From Tetracentron sinense (lineage: Eukaryota; Streptophyta; Magnoliopsida; Trochodendrales; Trochodendraceae): a stretch of 64,000 nucleotides of DNA. The notes under the pieces are model-generated. The model was not told the DNA's origin, did no database searches, and worked only from the letters and a program-made list of their open reading frames with translations. A program made the position numbers and the translations under genes. How positions within the stretch are numbered: the first letter of the stretch is position 1; each line of letters opens with the position of its first letter. The stretch spans positions 20,776,607 through 20,840,606 of the forward strand of contig CM026568.1 in assembly GCA_015143295.1 (NCBI GenBank). The letters run 5' to 3'. Below are positions 57,484 to 64,000 of this stretch, in pieces.

Positions 57484-57740
57484 TAAGCTTTATTCCTAAG
57501 GGTCTTGTTTTATGTTATCTCTTATATTATGTATTGTGGGTCTACTATTAGTAGCTCTTATATACTAATAGTACACCATTAGTGAAATATAAAAAATAAA
57601 GTGTGAGAGATCATTAATCTCTCTCACTATTTTTCCTTAAACCTAATCTCTTCTCCTTCTTCTTCCTCTCTCTCTCTCAAACTCTAACTTCTAACCCTAA
57701 TAACCTCACAAACTAAACCAACTTGATACCAAAGCCAAAA
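57484..57740 (+). mobile_element. Possible copia LTR end with altered primer-binding site
   Basis: An LTR-like stretch with 'atataaaaaataaag' and a pyrimidine tract runs into 'aaacca', then acttgataccaaagcc, resembling a plant tRNA-Met primer-binding site. It could be the 5' end of the copia element whose gag starts near 62300, with later insertions between. The left border is not defined. Confidence 0.35.
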
Positions 57741-58078
57741 AAAAAACTCAAGGAGTACAACTCAACAGGAAGAACTCAGAGGAGTACTGACGTCAGCTGA
57801 CTCTCAAAATGCATCATAATTTTTTGTGTCAATTTTTTTTTGATTCCATGTGATAAATCGTGATTTTCTGAGAATTGTGGTTATTTTTTAAGGATTTTCT
57901 GAGATCCGGAAATGTACTTTTCCTGAGTTTTCGTCAAAAATTTGAAAAAAAATTAAGATCTAATTTTTGGGATTGTGCGGGTGATTTAAGAGTTTTTTGG
58001 GGACTCAAACCTATTGTGTTTTATCCATGTGATAAATATTGACGGATTGAAACAAATTTCGTAAAAATTGAATAAGTA
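57741..58078 (+). mobile_element. Possible copia leader
   Basis: Non-coding text between the putative primer-binding site and the solo LTR. It contains two related 'atgtgataaat' phrases. No gene. Confidence 0.3.
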
Positions 58079-58904
58079 CTGAATGTAACGACCCAGAATT
58101 TTAATAAAATAAAATTATGCGTTTATGGGTTCTTAACTGAGGTTAATTAGTTAAGTGTTTGATAAATTTGTGGAAAGTAGGTTTGAAGGCGAAGAGCTTC
58201 ACCTTGGAGGTTGATCCTTTTCCTGAACGCGTTGGCGGTGTCCGTTTTGTCCCTAGACGTCTCGAAAAGCGCGAAAGAGGTAAAATCTCTTCTCCCTCTT
58301 TCTTATTATCCCTTTAAATATGTTTTTCTTGTTGTGCATGATGTTCTTGCTTTATGGCGTGGATGATGAAGGATCCGAGACTCGTTGTATGCGTAAAATA
58401 AGTAAAATCTCTCTCTCTATCTCTTCTCTTTTCGCTTATTTATGCTATATTTTTATGTGGAATGACGTATTTAATTAATAGCATGAATGGAAAAGGGTCT
58501 GAGACCCCGTGGATGTGTTATGAGAAGGTGGATGTGCGTGAAAAATGAGTTGAGGGGTGTAGCCCTCGGTCTCGGGTCTCAAAACCCTGGATTTTGACTC
58601 ACTGTGTAAATGGCATGGATGGAAAAAGGATCGGAGACCCCTATGTGATGTTGTGATTTTATGTGCACCTTCAAGGAGCCCAAATCGGGTCCCAGGTAAA
58701 TTGTATCGTCACCCTAGGGTGTCGAAAAGTTGTTTTACAGATCGTATAAGGCTATGGACACATCTATTAGCCTGAAAACGTTCCCTAACGGGACGGTGTA
58801 TTACCGGATTTGGTTCACGAGCGCGAGACCCGAGTATTTCAGTTAACTAAGCGAGACTTGGGTTAACTGGGATTAGAAAACCTAACCAGGGTTAAAGTAT
58901 AATC

Positions 58905-59265
58905 CTCTGTGACTGATAGTCAGGAGTGGGTGGATTTGATATACATAGATCCTCTTTGGTTAGGTCTGGAGTGGTGGTATTATGTGAGTCTTCCGTAACT
59001 GATAGTCAGGAGTGGGTGGATTTGATATCCATAGATCCTCTTTGGCTAGGTCTGGAATGGTGGTATGATGTAGTCCTCTGTGACTGATAGTCGGAAGTGG
59101 GTGGAATGATATCCATAGATCCTCTTTGGCAAGGTACGTGACTGATCGTCAGGAGTAGGTGGAATAATGTCCATAGATCGTCTTTGGTGAGGTACGTGAT
59201 TGATCGTCGAGAGTGGGTGGAGTGTTATCCATAGATCCTCTTTAACTAGGTCAGGGGAGAACAGA
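58905..59265 (+). repeat. Minisatellite in the solo LTR, 'tccatagatcctctttgg' type
   Basis: About five units of roughly 55-95 bp. Each has 'gactgat(a/c)gtc(a)ggagtggg' followed by 'tccatagatcctctttgg'. Confidence 0.85.
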
Positions 59266-59269
59266 TTGT

Positions 59270-60770
59270 TATGTTATCTGATAGATATGCCGTACCGAGG
59301 CTCAGTCAGTAGGTTGTGATGCCTCTGATAAATATGTCGTCCGTACCGTGACTGAGTCAGATGGTTGTATTATCTGATAGATATGTGGTGAGGATAGAAG
59401 TCTCCACCGTGGCTAAGTCAAATGATTGTGTTGTATGTGATCTGATAGATATGCCGTACTGAGGTTAAGTCAGTAGGTTGTGATGCCTCTGATAGATATG
59501 TCGTCCGTACTGTGGCTGAGTCTGATGGTTGTGTTATCTGATAAATATGTCGTACCGAGGCTAAGTAAGTAGATTGTGATGCCTCTGATAGATATGTCGT
59601 CCGTACCGTGGCTGAGTCAGATGGTTGTGTTATTTGAAAGATATGTCGTAACGAGACTGAGTCAGTAGGTTGTGATGCCTCTGATAGATATGTCGTCCGT
59701 ACCGTGGCTGAGTCAGATGGTTGTGTTATCTGATAGATATGCCGTACCGAGGTTGAGTCAGTAGGTTGTGATGTCTCTGATAGATATGACGTCTGTACCA
59801 TGGCTGAGTCAGATGCTTGTGTGATCTGATAGATATGCAGTGACGATAGAATTCCCCACCGTGGCTAAGTCAGATTGTTGTGTTATCTGATAGATATGCC
59901 GTACTGAGGCTGAGTCGGTAGGTTGTGATGCCTCTGATAGATATGTCGTCCGTACCGTGGCTGAGTCAGATGATTGTGTTTTCTGTGATCTAATAGATAT
60001 GTCGTACCGAGGCTGAGTCAGTAGGTTGTGATGCCTCTGATAGATATGTCGTCCGTACCATGGATGAGTCAGATGGTTGTGTTATCTGATAGATATGCCG
60101 TGAGGATAGAAGTCACCACCATGGCTGAGTCAGATGGTTGTGTTGTCTGTGATCTGATAGATATGTCGTACCGTGGCTGAGTCAGTAGGTTATGATGCCT
60201 CTGATAGATATGTCGTCCGTATCGTGGCTGAGTCAAATGGTTGTGTTATCTAATAGATATGCCGTGAGGATAGAAGTCCCCACCGTGACTGAGTCAGATG
60301 ATTGTGTTGTCTGTGATCTGATAGATATGTCGTACCAACGCTGAGTTAGTAGGTTGTGATGCCTCTGATAGATATGTCGTCCGTACCGTGGCTAAGTCAG
60401 ATGGTTGTGTGATATGATAGATATGCCGTACCGAGGCTGAGTCAGTAGGTTGTGATGCCTCTGATAGATATGTCATTCGTACCGTGACTGAGTCAGATGG
60501 TTGTGTTATCTGATAGATATACCGTGAGGATAGAAGTCCCCACCGTGGCTGAGTCAGATGGTTGTGTTATCTGTGATCTAATAGATATGCCGCAAGGATA
60601 GAAGTCCCCACCGTGGCTGAGTCAGATGGTTGTGTTGTCTGTGATCTGATAGATATGTTGTGAGGATAGAATTCCCCACCATGGCTGATTCAAATGGTTG
60701 TTTTGTCTGATAGAGATACAGTGAGGTTAGAGTTCCTCACCGTGGCTGAAATCAGAGATTGTGTTGGTTC
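59270..60770 (+). repeat. Minisatellite in the solo LTR, 'ctgatagatatg' type
   Basis: About two dozen units of 47-68 bp, all with ctgatagatatg and a gctgagtcag word. Three unit types alternate: one with 'ccgtaccgagg' and 'gtaggttgtgatgcct', one with 'tcgtccgtaccgtgg', and one with 'gaggatagaagtccccacc'. The repeated - strand reading frames (TDS.SVRHIYQIT) are products of the repeat. Confidence 0.95.
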
Positions 60771-60797
60771 TAGCAGGTGACGGCGGGATTATGTATT

Positions 60798-61040
60798 GAG
60801 TCTATGGATTCAAGGTTGTACGGAGTCTAAGGACTCAAGGTTTGATTTCATTGGGTATAAGCCCGGTTGATCTCAATAGTTATCATGGGAGTATGGGATG
60901 TCATGGTAACAGAATTGATGTTAACGGATTTGAAAATGGATAGCGAGTCTACGGACTCTAACTTGGATATTGAGTCTACGGACTCAAGGATAAAGGGTAA
61001 ATACGGGCGAAGGCTAATTGATTGAGTCTGCGGACTCAAG
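60798..61040 (+). repeat. Short repeats 'gagtcta(c)ggactcaagg'
   Basis: Five or six copies of a gagtctacggactc palindrome-like word, partly within 'ttgagtc' phrases, near the end of the solo LTR. Confidence 0.8.
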
Positions 61041-61705
61041 GATAGAGTGTGAGCGGTTGTCTAAAATGGTAACCTAGTGGTGTAGACGATGATTGGATGA
61101 ACTTGAAAATTGACGTTGGGAACCTCGAAATAGGACGAATTAGCCCTGAGTGACTTCGGGTCACGGATTACGATATTATATATTATTATACTATAAGAAT
61201 TGTATTACAATACCATATCGTTATTGATGATTGTTACTAAGTGGAAAATAGCCCAGATGGATTGTGGATTTTACTGGGCTCTATAGCTCACTCCTCTCAT
61301 CTTATGTCTTCAGATTCTGAAGTGATTACCGATTGACCAGGAGTTATACTTGATGGATTTTGGAAGTGTACCGGTGCAGTTGTGGCGCCAAAAGTAAAGG
61401 CTATTGTAGCTAGTGAGGTAACGCATTTGCTTATAATGAGTTATTGTGATAACTAGTTGTTATTGTTTATGTAAGCTCATAAGAAAAATTGAAAAATTCC
61501 CGCATTATCGCAGGTAAAGTCTTCCGTATGCGTGGTTATGACGAACGAGCATGTGTCTCAGAACTTGATTCTCTAGGTGCAGGTTCGGGGCGTCACACTG
61601 AATGTCAGGCGAAGGTTTTCACCCCCATAATTATCGTTTGTTTACTCTTGGGGCTCTTTTTTGTTACTTGAAAATTGGTATATGACTAGTGAGGGCTATT
61701 CCATG

Positions 61706-62168
61706 CATAGTATTAAAACTCGGCCGAGTCGACTCGACTCGGCCAAGTTTCGAGTCGAGTTTAGGGCAAAACTCGGTTTTGACACTGAAAATTGAGTAAC
61801 TCGTCCCGACTCACCCTAACTCGCCCGAGTTGTTGCACTTTTTTTTAAAAACAAAAAATTGAGTAAACTGCCTACTCGATTGATTAAATTATGTTTTTTT
61901 CTTTTTTTTAACACATCTCACCCACTCTTAAGTATAAATACAAAACAAAAGGGGGGTGTTTAGTATATATTAAATTATATATCTCATTTTAGGCATGTTT
62001 TATCATTAATTTTGAATTTATACCATATTAATAGCATTAGAAAAATATTATATATGTCCGAGTTTTAGGTGTCATTACTCGGACGAGTTTTGCCCGAGTT
62101 TCCGAGTTGACTCTACTCGGCAAGTTTCCGAGTCGAGTCGAGTCGAATTTTCAGGTTTTAGAACACTG
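61706..62168. mobile_element. hAT-like MITE, 463 bp, with perfect 8 bp target-site repeat
   Basis: The flanking direct repeat attccatg is at 61698-61705 and 62169-62176. The termini (catagtattaaaactcgg and, inverted, cagtgttctaaaacctg) are imperfect inverses. Subterminal 'gagtcgactcgactcgg' and 'cgagtcgagtcgagtcg' blocks face each other. No coding capacity. Confidence 0.85.
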
Positions 62169-62289
62169 ATTCCATGGATTTCTATTATCCCGAACACTAT
62201 TAGGTTGTTATCGGGTTGCTTTTTTTTGGTGTTTTTGACTATTCTATCTAATATGGAGGTACATTTGGATTTTTTTGGGTTGTGGAACC

Positions 62290-64000
62290 CTAGTTTGTTG
62301 ATTTGTGTTAAACAGCCTTGTGACATTCATGATAGATGACTTTGAAGTTAGTCAATCCTCTAGTGTCCATGTACATGATGGAGAGAGTATTGGAGTTAGT
62401 GATAGGGATGCACCAAACTTTCAGATTACTACAATGAAGTTAAATGAGACAAATTTTCTTGTTTGGTGTCAATCTGCGATGTTGTTTGTTAAAGGCAAGG
62501 GGAAGACGGGATACTTAAAAAGTACTATCTCCACTCCCAAGTCTACAGATCCAGCCTATGCCAAGTGGGAGGTTGAGAATGTAGTTGTAATGTCATGGCT
62601 TCTCCACTCTATGCAGTCAGACATCAATAATGCCTACTTATTCCTTCCTTCCACAAAAGCTATATCGAATGTCATGACACAGACCTATTCTGAGATAAGG
62701 GGTACAACCCGTGTTTATGAGTTGTGTTAAAGTGTCTCACAACTCAAGCAGGGGGTATGTTTATTCCCACCTACTACTCTTCGTCGTCTTTGGGAAGAGC
62801 TAGATCACTATCAGACCTTCCAGACTAAGTGCCCTAAGGATGTGGCTACTTATACAAAATTGATTGAACAAAATCAGGTGTTTGAGTTACTTGTAGGGCT
62901 AAATATGAACTATGAATAAGTCAAGGTTCAAATACTTGGCAAAGACCCGGTTTCACACCCTAATGAGGTCTATGCATACTTACATCGTGAGGAGGAGCGT
63001 CGTCGAAGTGTTATGCTCCCTCCTCCCATTATTGATAGATCTGCACTAGCCTCCTCATTCCAGCAGGGAGGCAGGAGTGGTGATCGTGGTAGAGGTGATC
63101 GTTTGGATTATCTGGACCTTCAACTGATGATCAGGACAATCTTAAATGTGACCACTATGGGCGCACACGTCATACAAAAGACACATGTTGGGATCTACAT
63201 AGCCATCCACCCCCATGGGGTCCTGATGGTGGACGAGGAGACAGGGACAGAAGACCTGGAGGGTCGAGTGCAAACTCTGTTACATCCACAACCCCAGTAT
63301 CTATTACTGTACCTCCATCTGATAGCCCTCACCTGTCTCGAGATGAGATCGATATCTTCCACCATTTTATGTCCCAATTGGAGACACCGAGTATCGTCAG
63401 TGCCGCCTCAGTCCCTTACTCAGGTACCTTAATCTCGACTCTCAATGCATCTGTTTCCGATCATAGTCACTCCTGGATCATTTATTCAGAAGCATTTGAT
63501 CATATAACTGGTATGTCTTCCTTTTTTTCATCTTACTTCATTGATTCTGGTAGACACAAAGTTAAAGTTGCGGATGATACTTTATCATCCATTACGGGTA
63601 AGGGGAGTGTTGATATTACACCTTTTATGTCCCTTTCCTCTATTCTTCATGTTCTTAAGTTCACCTTGAATCATTTATCCGTTAGCCATATTACCAAATC
63701 ATTGAACTATAACGTCACTTTCTTTCTTTCTTATTGTGTGTTTCAGGACTTGAAAACGAAGAGGACAATTAGTACCGGCCATGAGGAGTGAGAACTGTAT
63801 CTGCTCAAACCTTTGTCTCACATTGCTTCATCAATCTAGTAGATACCCCTTGGTGTTCGAAGTATTAGTAATACAAGAGTTATATCAGTGGCACAGACGT
63901 CTCGACCACCTCTCCATTTCCCATCTTTGGCATTTGTTTCCGCATTTATTTGTTTCTAATATGCTTTATTCTTTTCAATGTGAAACTTACGAATTTGCAA
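62290..64000 (+). mobile_element. Ty1/copia element, 5' coding half, running off the right edge (fossil)
   Basis: A copia-type gag from about 62326 reads FQITTMKLNETNFLVWC, then AYAKWEVENVVVMSWLLHSM. A second gag stretch carries LRRLWEELDHYQTF and EVYAYLHREEERRRSVM (about 62770-63010). The protease-like WIIYSEAFDHITGMSSF is near 63470 and the pre-integrase WHRRLDHLSISHLWHLFPHLF near 63890. The order fits Ty1/copia. The element is broken in several places; its pol and 3' LTR would lie beyond the window. Confidence 0.85.

Larger units (their letters stand above)
58084..61597 (+). mobile_element. Solo LTR of a Ty3/gypsy-type element
   Basis: It starts TGTAACGACCCAGAATTTTA and ends GGGGCGTCACA. 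A perfect 5 bp target-site repeat ctgaa lies at 58079-58083 and 61598-61602. At 3514 bp it is long, as in Del/Tekay-type elements, and its start resembles that of the 16765-27546 element. No internal coding region exists, so it is best read as the product of recombination between the two LTRs of a full element. Confidence 0.9.

Noticed and set aside
59418-60476. - strand frames repeating TDS.SVRHIYQIT
   Set aside because: They are periodic readings of the solo-LTR minisatellite, not a repeat protein gene.

Overview
The window is nuclear DNA from a flowering plant. The evidence is spliced genes with GT-AG introns, AT-rich spacers full of microsatellites, and dense plant transposon families: Ty1/copia, Ty3/gypsy, Helitron-like, hAT- and Mutator-like MITEs, and tRNA-derived SINEs. 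One gene is the arbuscular-mycorrhiza ABC transporter STR, which is kept in mycorrhizal hosts and lost in lineages such as Brassicaceae, so the plant is probably an AM host. The species cannot be named from the sequence.

Three host genes can be built exon by exon. (1) A JAZ3/TIFY6-type jasmonate repressor, + strand, 34370-39843, 7 exons, 412 codons, with TIFY and Jas motifs and two G-boxes upstream. (2) STR, a half-size ABCG transporter, - strand, 48188-50873, 4 exons, 805 codons, complete. (3) An ARL8-type small GTPase, - strand, 53333-56145, five exons covering everything except the roughly 13-residue N-terminal exon, which I could not find.

Region by region: 1-5970 holds satellites, Helitron-like elements, MITEs and one SINE with clean target-site repeats. 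5968-12045 is a 3.04 kb tandem duplication carrying a copia LTR, primer-binding site and partial gag, followed by a decayed copia body to about 13.4 kb. 14.98-15.44 kb is a GGT-rich minisatellite. 16765-27546 is one Tekay/Del-like Ty3/gypsy element on the - strand with 2.8 kb LTRs, polypurine tract, primer-binding site and probable target-site repeats; its coding part is broken. 27.5-33.6 kb is a mosaic of foldback, Helitron-like and hAT-like elements, including one MITE nested in another. 34-40 kb is the JAZ gene. 40-48 kb is gene-poor, with MITEs, retroelement scraps and an RNase H remnant. 48-56.2 kb carries STR and ARL8. 57.5-64 kb is retroelement territory: a 3.5 kb solo LTR with a large minisatellite and perfect target-site repeats, a hAT MITE, and a decayed copia element running off the right edge.

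The three host genes belong to different processes: jasmonate signalling, lipid export to fungal symbionts, and lysosome/vacuole-linked small GTPase traffic. Nothing suggests they work as a unit. I did not find a new kind of biological system. The most useful leads are the altered COI1-contact loop of the JAZ protein, the candidate AM-type promoter motifs upstream of STR, the missing ARL8 first exon, and a sequence module shared between Helitron-like and foldback elements.
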